Positions 48,092-60,064 of a stretch of 62,000 nucleotides of DNA are shown here, one piece after another. This DNA is from Cryptomeria japonica. Its lineage: Eukaryota > Streptophyta > Pinopsida > Cupressales > Cupressaceae. The position numbers and the translations under genes are program-made. Numbering within the stretch: position 1 is the first letter of the stretch; each line of letters begins with the position of its first letter. The notes beneath the pieces were generated by a model. The model saw nothing but the letters and a program-made list of their open reading frames with translations. It was not told where the DNA came from and did not search any database. The stretch is from positions 629,837,240 through 629,899,239 of the forward strand of contig NC_081415.1 of assembly GCF_030272615.1 (NCBI RefSeq). Direction: 5' to 3'.

Positions 48092-49080
48092 TGTTGGCAA
48101 TATGGATGAATTAATTATGTGTTGCATTGATGTTTTGTCATTGATGTCAACACTAGCTGTTATGGTTGGTTACCAACAAACAGGTTTTGGTTACTGGTAA
48201 AAGATCTAGTGTTACCGACAAAAGGGACTATCTGTTGGACACTTCTGACATGTTTGGATCAACATAGTATGTTTGGTTTTATGTGTTACATGCTTCTGGA
48301 GCATGTTTTGGTCAGTTGGTATTGACTTGGTGGTCAGATGCTATCATACACTCTTGTAAACCCTTACTGACATGGGTTTAAGGTTTAACCGATAGAGCTT
48401 TCATTGAGAAACCATGACAGAATGCTAAGTGGTGTTGGTGAGGCTTCTAGATAGAATTCAAGATGTAGAAGGCGATCCCTGATCATGCTTCAACTATTTG
48501 AAGACATTGCTTTGGCATGGTGGACCTAGATTAGGTCCAGTGCCTATATAGGTTATGGATCGGTATCATGTTAATGTGTTCTCTGTATGTTACCGGGATG
48601 ATTTATGGATTGGTTATTGTTGTTTTGGTCTTAAGCCGACATGGCATATCATTGTAATATGGATGTATGGAATGATCTTATTGTAATATCTTTTAGGTGG
48701 TTGACCTAATTGGTTTAGGCCTTAGGGTTTGTATAAATTGATGTAAGATCTCATTGTAGATCATGAATGGGTATGGAACGGGAATGAAATAAGTGTGTCG
48801 TGGTTGTGAAATGCAATATCATATGCGAAGGAGATTTGGTCAATCATAGGTGATCAAATTGGGTTTAAGGAAGAGGTCAAATGCCTCCGATATTGAGCTT
48901 AATTGGGACTATAATCAGACATGGTAGATGCTATCTCTGGCAGTTCATTATTCTGGATTGTTGTCCAATTATCTTGAGGTGGTTATAACCTCTCTGTAGT
49001 CAGTGAGACTCTTTTGTAATGAGTAGTACGCTCTAGGCAATGTGTCTTCCTGCATGTGTGAGCCCCTCATTATATCACAT
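48092..49080 (+). repeat. truncated LTR (left ~990 bp)
   Basis: It starts TGTTGGCAATATGG and shares late landmarks (CTCTAGGCA, TTCCTGCATGTG, AGCCCCTCATT) with the LTR at 2722-3540, in the same order. It ends abruptly at 49080, where another LTR begins, and its 3' part is not found further right. A TATA-like GTATAAATT lies near 48731. Confidence 0.65.
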
Positions 49081-50516
49081 TGTTGGCATTTGCATGAAGA
49101 TTGCATTAATGAGATGTTATGTTGTCATTGAAGTCAATTGAAATGGTAATGGTATTTATGATATTTCTGATATTGTTGTTATTATTGATATTATCTTGTA
49201 ACAGGTAGGAAGAGATTTGAGGAAGATGTTGTAAACTGGTATGTTAGTTTGTGAGTTGAACCGGTAAACCGGTGTGTAAGGTTAAACCCTTTTATATGCA
49301 ATTAATCGGTAAACCCTGCCAGTTGTTTTGATTAAACCCTAACTGATCAAGTTTGTTGGTTTAAGATCTAATGATGAGCGGTAATGATGGTGACACATGT
49401 GATCATTGAATGAGGATTAGTTTAGATTATTTTTGGCGCATTTGTTCATTTGTTTGATTGTTTAGGGAATGAGAAAAGTGGATTGTATCTAATGCATAGC
49501 GTGTGATGAGTTACAAGTCCAATGAAGCGGTTGGAATTTTCTTGAAGAATGTTTATAGATTGCTATGTAAATCCAACGGTCACACTTGAACCGATTTGTT
49601 TGTAATCTCTATGAGAGAATTAGGTTTTTGTTGTGTTACCGACCTAATTTATTTGTATTTAAGGTCGATGAAGTTGTTTGTAAAGTTGTTAGCAAAGTGT
49701 TGGCATAAATCAGTTGAGTGTGTGGGTGCCTAACTGAAGAATGGATCTGCAATTTGAGTAAAAGCAGATTGAAGCTTAAAAGGATCTGATCAAGCAAATG
49801 TAGTGCTATTCAGACAGATCAAGAAAACCTGTTGTTTTCTAACAATTACAACAAAAGTGAAATCCCTTAACCGGGTAAGCTCTAACAAGCTTGGTTACTT
49901 CTTAAATCCTCTAACAAGGTGGTCCATTAGCTTGGATTATCAAATCATCTATCGAGGTTACTCCTAACAAGGTATTTCGCTTTTCATCAAGGCATTTTGT
50001 AAATCCTTTAACCGAGTGATTCCTAACAAGATCAGTTATTAACATGACTTATTGTAAAAGATTTAATAGGCTTGGATCTTAACATGGCGAACTTCAGAAG
50101 AGTTTAGATAGCTATCTTGTGAGTCTCATATCACTGTGGTTTTTACCTATTTGGGTTTTCCACATATAAACATTTGTGTCAAGTGGTGAATGTTTTTGTG
50201 GTTATGATCTTATTTGTTGATTTGATTGACTACTTAACTATTCTCATAAGGCATGATAACTGGAAGCATTGAGAGATGAAGTATGTTGATATATGATTAA
50301 GCATTTGGATGTTTACAAGATTGAAGTTATTTACTATTAAGTTGTTATAACAGTTAACTGAGTGATGTTGAGTATTCTTGTGAGTATTGTTCTTGATAGT
50401 GAAAGTTTACTTTGTGAGTTTGAATTTGAGATTGGGAAGTTTGTATCAGTTTTTCTGTTTACCGATTCACCCCTCCTCCCAGTAATCTACCAGATACTTA
50501 TTCTTTCATCATACCA
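49081..50516 (+). repeat. 5' LTR of Copia body 1
   Basis: It starts TGTTGGCATTTGCATG and is collinear with 55076 to about 56525 (roughly 85-90% similar by eye). It lacks the last ~240 bases found at the end of the LTR at 55076-56765. It contains a run of short degenerate repeats of CTAACAAGG type at 49862-50090. Confidence 0.75.
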
Positions 50517-50520
50517 TGAA

Positions 50521-50536
50521 TTGGTATTAAATCATC
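50521..50536 (+). other. degenerate primer binding site of Copia body 1
   Basis: TTGGTATTAAATCATC differs from the usual TTGGTATCAGAGCATC at three positions. The following GGTCCTCTT and CGCTTGAGG blocks are shared with the region after the second primer site at 56767. Confidence 0.6.
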
Positions 50537-50591
50537 TCAGGTCCTCTTTAACCTAAAAGCCTAACCGCTTGAGGAAAAGATCTTGTAGATC

Positions 50592-51312
50592 ATGATGAAG
50601 AAGTAAGGTCCGAAGTTCAACAAATATAACTATAGGATATGTAGTGACAAAATGAAGATTTACATTAAGAGTATGGGAAGTCAGTATTGGGATCATGTAG
50701 AAACTCTATATGTTACACCTACTAGAACTCTAACTAATGATCAAAAGGAAGAACAACAAGAAAATGATCAAGCATTGGAGGCTATTATTAGTTCCTTGTC
50801 TGATGCTGAATATATATATGTTCATGGTCTTGAAACTGCATATGAAGTATGGAAAAAACTTGAAGAGATTTATAGTAGTGATGAACATGTTAAGATTGCT
50901 AAAGAGGAGAGCCTACAAGGAAAGTTTGATGACATGAGAATGTCTGAAGGTGAGAATATCTAACAATATGGTCAAAGGATAAAAGAGATAGTTGGTAAAA
51001 TAAAAAGTGCAGGAGGGAAAGTGGAAGATGCCACAGTGATCAGTAAGGTACTGAGAACCCTTCTACCAGTCTATGCTATCTAAGTTGCAGCTATTCAGGA
51101 GTTGAAGTCCATTGACAAAACTAAGGTAACTCTTGACTCTATCATTGGCAAAATTACTACTTTTGAATTAAATGGCTATGATGGTAGTTTACATAAATCA
51201 AAATATGCATTCAGAGCTTCTGTCTCTAACCCATCTGTGAGAAAAAAGTAGAGATACTTGTCATGGTTATGAATCTAGATCCAACAGAGATGCTGATGAT
51301 GAAGACAACTTA
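50592..51312 (+). pseudogene. Copia body 1 Gag (UBN2 type), broken
   Basis: From the ATG at 50592 the frame has a stop after four codons. It then reads about 115 residues of UBN2-type Gag (block ETAYEVWKKLEEIY at about 50835-50875) to a TAA at 50961. It continues through stops near 51080 and 51250, where it shifts frame into the knuckle region. Gag would form the particle. Confidence 0.75.
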
Positions 51313-54300
51313 GTGGAGCTTGAAGTATTGTTGGCAAAACGACTTCCTAGAGGTACTGGGAAATATAGAGGTAAACTACCTTTAAAATATTTTGCATGCA
51401 ACAAGATTGGTCATATAGAAGCTAACTTTCCTAATGGTGAAAATGAATACAAGAGAGACAAATTCAATAAGTATAAGGGAAAAGGCAAGAGAGATTGTCT
51501 TATAGAGGTTGACAGTGGTATTACTGATGAGGAATCTGATGATGATGCTAGTGAAGATATTATGTTTGTAGCTATTAAGGAAGAGATATCAAATCAAAAG
51601 GCACTAGTGTCTAGGATGGATAACTCTGATGATTGGATCATTGATAGTGGTTGTTCACATCACATGACTAGTGATCAAAGCAAATTTCTTTCCTTGAAGG
51701 AATTTTATGGCAGTGTTGTCAGATTTGGCAATGACTCACCCTATATGGTTAAAGGTAAGGGAGTTATTTCTCTTAATGGGAAGAGTAGTGTTGATGATGT
51801 CTATTGGGTTGAAGGCCTAAAGCACAATCTTCTGAGTGTGGCACAACTTAATGACAGAGGATACCCACTTGAGTTTAGAAATGGTATGTGCAAAATATTT
51901 GACAACAAAGGTGAATTGATTGCAACCGAGAAACAAACCAGAGGTAATCTATTTCATCTTAATACTAAAGTTATCAACTATTTGATTGCAAAGATAGATG
52001 ATAGCTGGCTTTGGCATAGGAGATTTTGTCATATAAACTTTGATAACTTTGTTAAAGTGAGAAAGTCCAAGATAGTAAGAGGTCTTCCTCAGCTAGAGAA
52101 ATTGGTTAATGCTCTTTATAAAGAATGTCAATTAGGAAAGATGACTTCTTCAACTTTCAAGAGAAAGTCCTTCTCAGCATAGCACTTGTTAGATTTGGTT
52201 CGTATAGATCTATGTGGACCAGTAAGAACAAGAAGCATTCAAGGTGACAGATATTTCATGATCTTCACTGATGATTGTTCAAGGATGATGTGGGTCACAT
52301 TATTGAAGAATAAGAATGAAGCTTTTGGTAAGTTCAAGGCATTTACGGCCTTAGCTGAGAAAGAGAGGCAAAAAGATAAAAAAGTTTGAGAACAGATCAA
52401 GGCGGTGAATTTACTTCTGAGGAATTCACTAAGTACTGTGATGAGAATGGTATCAAGCAGCAACTTTCCTGCACCAAGGACACCACAACAAAATGGTATA
52501 GTAGAGAGGAACAACCGGTCAATGGTTGAAGCTGCTAGGACAATGTTGATACAAGGAAATGTAGCAAAAATATTTTGGAAAGAAGATGTAAGTACAACTA
52601 TCTACACAATGAACCGAGTTCTAATGAAAAGAGGTAAGGACAAGACCCCTTATGAATATTGGTATGGAAGATCACCTGATGTTAGCTATTTTAAGATATT
52701 TGGTAGCAAATGTTTTATTAAAAGAGGTGATTACATAAGCAAGTTTGAAGCTAAGAGTGCTGAAGGCATATTTCTTGGCTATTCCACCAAGAGTAAGGCC
52801 TATAAATGCTTCAACAACCGGACACAAAGAATTGTTGAGAGTGATTATGTTCGTGTAGATGAATGTCTTGAAGTCTCAGAAGGAACCAGTTCAAAGAAAA
52901 AGGATGAAGATCCTTGCATTTTGATTTTGAAACTTAGAAACTATTAAATTAGAAACCGGTAAAGCAAATCCTGATGTACTTGTTCAACTGGAACAAATAA
53001 ATTCAGAAGAAGATGATAATGAAGAAGCTGAACCTGAAGAGAATGATCATGTTATTCCTAGGTATGTGAGACTGAACCACAGTCTTGAGTAGATTATTAG
53101 GGATAAGGATGCTAGAGTACTAACTAGAAGGAAAATAAGAGAGAACTCTTGCATGATCTCCATCATTGAACCTAGAAGTGCTAAGGAGGCATTTAGTGAT
53201 GATTATTGGGTTAAAGCCATGGAGGAGGAATTGGATCAAATTGAGAAGAACAACACTTGGACCTTGGTATCCCGATCGGTAAACAAGAATATTATAGGTA
53301 CTAAATGGGTATTTAGAAACAAGTTAAATGAAGATGGTGTTGTAGTTCACAACAAGGCAAGATTAGTTTGCAAGGGTTATGCTCAAGAAGAAGGTGAATA
53401 TTATGGCAAAATGTTTGCACCAATAGCAAGACTAGAAGGTGTTAGAACTTTACTTGCATTTGCAGCCCATAAGAAGTTCAAGGTATACCAGATGGATGTT
53501 AAGTCTATATTTTTGAATGGGATATTGGAAGAAGAGGTATGCATAGAGCAGTCAGATGGTTATGCATTGACTGATGAGAAAGACACAGTATGCAAATTGC
53601 ATAAATCTTTGCATGGATCGAAGCAGACACCCAGAGCATGGTATGAATGACTTCATACACATCTAATGAAGATAGGATTTGCAAGAACTAGTGATGATAG
53701 TAATATTTATCTCAAGTCTAAAGGAGATGAAATACTGGTCAGTGAAGTATTTGTTGATGATATTATTTTTGGAGGTAATGATGTCATGAGCAATAGTTTT
53801 GTAGATGAAATGAATAAAGAATTTGAAATGTCTTTAGTAGGGGAAATAAAAATTTTCATATGTTTGCAGATACAACAAATGAAGAATGGTATTTTCATTA
53901 CTCAATCTAAGTATGTGAAAGAGGCTTTGAAGACTTTTGGCATGAGTGACTGTAAACCAGTTGGAACACCAATGGTTACAAGTTGTAAGTTATCTAAGGA
54001 AGATGAATCTAAGTCTATTGATGAAAAGGAATACAGGTCAATGATTGGAAAATTACACTATGTTGTTCACAATAGACCGGATATTGTCCATGCGGTTGGT
54101 ATAGTTGCAAGATTTCAGAAGAATCCAAAGGAAGCACACCTGATTGCAACCAAGAGAATTTTTAGGTATTTGAAAGGTATTGTTGACTATGGATTATGGT
54201 ATCCATATGGTGGAAACTTTGATTCGAAGGCATACACAGATGCTGATTGGGTAGGAAATGGTGATGACCAAAAAAGCACTACCAGTGGAGCATTCTTTCT

Positions 54301-54670
54301 AGGAGGAAGGCTAGTTTCATGGAGTAGTAAGAAGCAAAGTTGTACTTCACAATCTACTGTTGAAGCTAAGTATGTTGCAGCTTATATGAATTTCACACAA
54401 ACTATTTGGATGAGGAACATTTTGGAAGGTTTTAAGATGAAGATCTCAAAACCTATAAAGATTTTATGTGATAATAAAAGTGCCATAAATATTTCTAAGA
54501 ATCCTGTTTTGCACGCTCACACCAAGCACATTGAATTGAAGTATCAGTTTTTGAGGGAAAAAATTCAAAGTAAAGATGTTATCTTAGAGCATGTTTCTAC
54601 CAAGGAGCAACTTGCAAATATCTTTACCAAACCTCTGCCTAAGACCACTTTTGAGTATTTTAGAAGTTAG
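51313..54670 (+). pseudogene. Copia body 1 Pol, broken
   Basis: In order: a damaged knuckle YFACNKIGHIEANF (two cysteines lost) near 51388-51430; protease DDWIIDSGCSHHM near 51630-51665; GAG-pre-integrase block; integrase with LCGPVRTRSIQG near 52210 and PAPRTPQQNGIVER near 52468-52510; RT with YQMDVKSIFLNG near 53490-53520 and FVDD near 53748-53760; RNase H to a TAG at 54668-54670. Breaks: TAG at 52180, paired frameshifts between 52385 and 52465, TAA at 52945, a shift before 53153, and TGA at 53648. The protein would process, copy and integrate the element. It is too damaged to work. Confidence 0.9.
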
Positions 54671-55075
54671 TTGGGGGTTGTCTCTCTTCATGAAGTTAGT
54701 TGAGCATGATGTTGGTTGCATCAGTCCCTGAATCACTTGCAAAATTTTACATGGATTGATGAAGAAGTAGATGTATTCCACATGGGGAGCATCAAGTTGC
54801 AGTATGTTATTGATGCACATTGAAATTTTGATATTATATGTTTTACTTTCAATTTGGCATTGTTGTCAGAGGGGGAGAAGAATTATGTGATTGGGAGAAG
54901 AATTATGTGATTAGGAGAAGAATTATGTGACTGACAAAGGGAAACCAATGATAAGCTAAAGATAGACAGAGCATGGTGAATACTTGGTAATATAAACCAG
55001 GATTTCTATTCACCAATCACAACAACAATCAAAGGCGTTGATATTTGTATTGCCATCAATGCCAAAGGGGGAGAC
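54671..55075 (+). other. 3' untranslated region and polypurine tract of Copia body 1
   Basis: No frame. GGAGAAGAATTATGTGATTG is repeated three times at a 20-base period from 54874. AAAGGGGGAGA at 55064-55074 abuts the LTR and is the presumed plus-strand primer, identical to that at 2710-2720. Confidence 0.75.
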
Positions 55076-56765
55076 TCTTAGTATTTACATGAAGATTGTA
55101 TTAATGATATGTTATGTTGTCATTAATGTCAATTGAACCGGTAATAGTATTTATGATATTACTTATATTGTTGTTGTTATTGATATTGTCTTGTAATCGG
55201 TAAGAAGAGCTTTGAGGAAGATGTTGTAAATTGGTATGTTAGTTTGTGAGTTGAACCGATAAGCTGGTGTATAAGGTCAAACCCTTTTCTATGTAATATA
55301 ATTGGTAAACCCTACCAGTTGTTTTTGTTAAACCCTAACCGTTCAAGTTTGTTGGTTTAAGATCTAATGATGAGCGGTAATGATGGTGACACATGTGATC
55401 ATTGAATGAGGATTAGTTTAGATTGTTTTTGGTGCATTTGTTCATTTGTTTGATTATCTAGGGAATGAGCAAAGTGGATTGCATCTACTGCATAGCGCGT
55501 GATGAGTTACAAGTCTGATGAAGTGGTGATCATGGAGCAGTTGGATTTTTCTTGAAGAATGTGTATAGATTGCTATGTAAATCTAGCGGTCACACTTGAA
55601 CCGATTTGTTTGTAATCTCTATGAGAGAGTTAGGTTTTTGTTGTGTTACCAACCTAATTTATTTGTATTTAATGTCGATGAAGTTGTTTGTAAAGTTGTT
55701 AGCAAAGTGTTGGCAGAAATCAGTTGAGTGTGTGGTTGCCTAACCAGAGAATGGATCTGCAGTTTGAGTAAAAGCAGATTGAAGCTTAAAAGGATCTGAT
55801 CAAGCAAATGTAGTGCTATTTAGACAGATCAAGAAAACCTATTGTTTTCTAACAATTACAACAAAAGTGAAATCCCCTAACCGGGTAAGCTCTAACAAGC
55901 TTGGTTACTTATTAAATCCTCTAACAAGGTGGTCCATTAGCTTGGATTCTCAAATCCTCTACCGAGGTTACTCCTAATAGGGTATTTTGATTTTCATCAA
56001 GGCATTTTGTAAATCCCTTAACCGGGTGATTCCTAACAAGATCAGTTCTTAACAAGTTTTATTGTAAAAGTTTTAACAAGATTGGCTCCTAACAGGGTGA
56101 ACTTCAGAAAAGTTCAGATAGCTATCTTGTGAGTCTCATCTCACTGTGGTTTTTACCTATTTGGGTTTTCCACGTATAAACATTTGTGTCAAGTGGTGAA
56201 TATTTTTGTGGTTATGATCTTATTTGTTGATTTGATTGACTACTTAACTATTCTCATAAGGCATGATAACTGGAAGCATTGAGAGATGAAGTATGTTGAT
56301 ATATGATTTAGCATTTGGATGTTTACAAGATTGAAGTTGTTTAATGTTAAGTTCTTATAACAGTTCAGCGGTTGATGTTGAGTATTCTTATGATTATTGA
56401 TCTTGATAGTGAAAGTTTACTTTGTGAGTTTAAATTTGAGATTGGGAAGTTTGTATCAGTTTTTAAGTTTACTGATTCACCCCCCCCTCTTAGTAATCTA
56501 CCAGATACTTATTCTTTCATCATACCATCACACATACTTTCTGCAGAAGTATCAATTGCCTGTGGGTAGGATTCCCACTATGGGTTTTCCCTTTCCGAGT
56601 TTTCCACATACAAATCATGGTGTTATGTGGTATGGTTACATTGTGTTAATTCTCTAATTTATTTTTAAGTTTTATTTCTTACTAGTATATGTTTCTGCTA
56701 TTCCGACATTAAATGTTTATGTGCTCTGGTTAAAGTTTATTAAGTTGTTACTAGTTATCCTAACA
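55076..56765 (+). repeat. middle LTR, shared by Copia bodies 1 and 2
   Basis: It follows the polypurine tract of body 1 and precedes the primer site of body 2, so it serves as 3' LTR of one and 5' LTR of the other. The first bases are mutated (TCTTAGTATT for TGTTGGCATT) and the end is TATCCTAACA. The last ~240 bases (from about 56526) have no counterpart in the LTR at 49081-50516. Confidence 0.8.
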
Positions 56766-56766
56766 A

Positions 56767-56784
56767 TTGGTATTAGAGCTTTGG
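56767..56784 (+). other. primer binding site of Copia body 2
   Basis: TTGGTATTAGAGCTTTGG lies one base after the LTR end. TGGTATTAGAGC is a one-base variant of the initiator tRNA-Met site. Confidence 0.85.
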
Positions 56785-56823
56785 TCCTCTTTTGTAGAAG
56801 CTTAACCACTTGAGGTAGATCCT

Positions 56824-57789
56824 ATGGCAACTAACCCACCGACAACTATTTTCAGAAGAGAAATCCCTAAGCTTGATGGAATAAATTATGGGATATGGAA
56901 AATCCGAATGGAGACCAATCTTAGATGTCTTTGCAAGGATATTTGGAAGATCACTGAGAAAGGATATACACCTTATGATCTGGCATATGGCAATCTTGCT
57001 CCTGCAGACCTGGACAAGAATATTAAAAATGTTTGTAGATCTAGAGAAGCCCTATTATGTGCACTTACTGATCATCAAATCATGAGATTGAATGATAAAT
57101 CATCGGCAAAGGTTATGTGGGATAAATTGTAAACTCTGAATGAAGGTGATCCTATTGTCAAAATTGCTAAACTTGATGGTTACCAGGTAAGGTATGAGAA
57201 CTTGAAGATGGGAGATAATGAGAGAATTGTTGTATTTATGGAAAGAGTAAATGAGATTGTTATGGGAATTAAATGTTGTGGAGGATCTCTAAGTGAAGAT
57301 GAAATAGTTTCCAAAGTCTTGAGAGCCCTTCCACCAACTTACAAGATGAAGGCAACTGCAATTAATGAACTGAGAATAATGGCGAACACTTCAATTAACA
57401 GAAACATTCTGATTGGGAAATTATCTGCTTTTGAGCTTGAAGAATTTGGATCTTTTGGAGCTGCAAAATCTGAACTAGCTTTTCATGCATCATCATCGAC
57501 CGGCAAAAGTGATTGGAAAACCTTATATGCGAAAGAATTGGAAGATATGAGGAAAGAGGATGAAGAATTTGAGAAACTTTAAGCCTTATTTGCTAGAAGA
57601 GTACCTAAAGGACCAACATGAAGTAAGTATGAAGGAAAAGCACCTTTTAAATGTTTTGCATATAATAAGATTGGTCATTTTGCATCTAGATGTCTTGAAA
57701 GGAATGCAAGATTTGAAGAGAGAGTTAAGAAATCATTTAAGCCTAATCAGAACAAATATAGATTAAAGAAAAGTAAACAATGCTACATA
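56824..57789 (+). pseudogene. Copia body 2 Gag (UBN2 type), broken
   Basis: The ATG at 56824 starts MATNPPTTIFRREIPKLDG, a typical Copia Gag N-terminus. The same frame continues through TAA at 57130, TAA near 57580 and TGA near 57619 to a knuckle CFAYNKIGHFASRC at about 57652-57695, whose second cysteine is Tyr. Block ERVNEIVMGIKCCGG and the region after it match UBN2 Gag. Stops make it inactive; the shared frame shows decay mainly by substitution. Confidence 0.85.
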
Positions 57790-60020
57790 GTGGGTGAGAA
57801 AGGAGTAAGTGATGACTCTCAGGATGAACCGACAACACACTTTGCTAGTAGATCTGACAATGGAAAGGAATGGGTGTTCTATGCTTTAAAGGAAGATGAA
57901 CCAGAACTAGCTATCATGAATGAAGAAAAGGCCCTGGCAGCAAAAGTTGAAGACAAGGATGAATGGGTAATTGATAATGGATGCTCACATCATATGATTG
58001 GAGATAAAAGAAAAAATTTGTCCCTGCAAGAATACAATGGTGGTCAAGTCAGATTTGGAGATGACAAAGCATGTATGATCAAAGGTAGAGGTATTATTTC
58101 TCTAGATGGAAATTATAATACTAGTAATGTCTATTATGTAGAAGGTTTAAAGCATAATCTTTTAAGTGTTGGTCAATTGGTGGACAAGGGTTTCCAACTT
58201 CAGTTTAAAGATAGAAAATGCAAAATCATTAACAAAACTGGTTTGGAGATTGCAACCAGTACTCAGACTGGAGGTAATATCTTTCACTTGAATACTAGTA
58301 ATAAGATCTGTTTGATTTCTCATATTGATGAGAGTTGGTTATGGCATAAGAGGTTGTGTCATGTTAATTTTGATTGTATTTTCAAGATCAATTCAACAAA
58401 GGCAGTTAGAGATATACCTAAGATTATGAAGCCTCATAATCCGGTATGTAAGGAATGTCAATTGGGAAAGCAAGTTAGAACTCGTTTTAAGAGAATACAT
58501 GTTAAATCTAATGATGTACTTGATTTGATTCGGACTAACTTATGTGGTCTAGCAAGGACTCGAAGCTTTCAAGGTGAAAGGTATTTCATGTTGATTATTG
58601 ATGACTAATCTAGGATGATGCAGGTGACTTTTCTTAGGGAGAAGTCTGAAGCCTTTGAGAAATTTAGGATCTTTAAAGCAAAGGTAGAAATAGAAACTGG
58701 ATTGAAAATCAAATGTCCAAGATCAGATCAAGGTGGTGAGTTCACTTCTCATGAATTTAACAATTATAGTGAGACAAATGGAATTAGGAGACAATTATCT
58801 GTACCTAGGACTCCTCAACAAAATGGAGTAGTGGAAAGAAAGAACAAAACCATTTTTGATGCAACAAGAACTATGAGGATGGAAGCCAAATTGCCTCACA
58901 TCTACTAGAGAGAAGCAATGAGTACAACAATATACACATTCAATAGAGTTCACATCAAAGGTGAAACCGGTAAGACCCCTTATGAATTATGGTTTGGACA
59001 TACACCTACTGTTAGATATTTCAGAATTTTTGGAAGTAAATGTTATATCAAAAGGGATGATTCAATTGGGAAGTTTGATCCTAGATGTGATGAAGGGATA
59101 TTGCTTGGATATTCAATTCAAAGAAAAGCATATAGATGCTATAACAAAATATTTCAAAAAATTGTGGAGAGCGCTAATGTGAAAGTGGATGAGAAATACG
59201 GAAATCAATCTATATCATATGACAGGGAACTGACATACCTCAACCAGTACAGGAAACTGAGATAGTTACACTAGTACAATCAAAAAATTCAACTATGACT
59301 GATGATCAGAGCAGTGAACCTAAAGTTCAAAAGACACCAAGTTATGTAAGGTTAAATCATTCTGAAGATCAAATCATTGGAGATAGGAACAAGGGAGTTA
59401 TGACAAGAAGAAGACTGGCAAATGAAGAGGTATGTCTTATTTCTCAAATTGAACCGCCATCTGTTATTGAAGCTTGTAAAAGAGAAACACTGGTTAAAGG
59501 CTATGAAAGATGAATTAGATCAGAGAGAGAAGAATGAGACTTGGACTTTAGTTCCTCGGCCTAAAAATAACAATGTTATTGGAACTAAATGGGTTTTTAG
59601 GAATAAACTGAATGAGGATGGTCAAGCTATAAGAAACAAGGCTAGATTGGTTTGTAAAGGATATTCTCAAATGGAAGGAATTGATTATGGTGAGACATTT
59701 GCACCTATAGCTAGAATTGAAGCTGTTAGAATTTTTATTGCCTATGCAGCTTATAAGAACTATAAGGTCTATCAAATAGATGTCAAATGTGCATTTTTGA
59801 ATGGTGAACTCGAGGAAGAGGTATACATTGAGCAACCTGATGGATTTTCACTAACAAATGATAAAGATATGGTTTGCAGATTAAAGAAAGCTTTATATGG
59901 ATTAAAACAAGCTCCTAGAGCTTAGTATGCAAGGTTGGATAAATATCTTTTGAAGCTCAGTTTTACTAAAGGCATTGCTGATAGTAATTTATATTATAAG
60001 ATCACTGATGTTTTTGATTA
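57790..60020 (+). pseudogene. Copia body 2 Pol, broken and truncated in RT
   Basis: The protease reads DEWVIDNGCSHHM near 57959-57997, with DSG changed to DNG. Integrase blocks include the HKRLCHVNF zinc region near 58344, SDQGGEFTS near 58724 and PRTPQQNGVVERK near 58805-58842. RT blocks include [13 protein letters not shown] near 59587 and [21 protein letters not shown] near 59770-59830. The frame is broken at 58606 (TAA), 58906 (TAG), 59263 (TAG), a shift near 59265-59480, and 59923 (TAG). Coding ends at about 60020, before the catalytic YVDD motif, where a minus-strand element begins. RNase H and the 3' LTR are absent. Confidence 0.9.
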
Positions 60021-60064
60021 AGAAAAAATAGGTTTTAAGGGACTCGAAACCTGCTTACAATATG

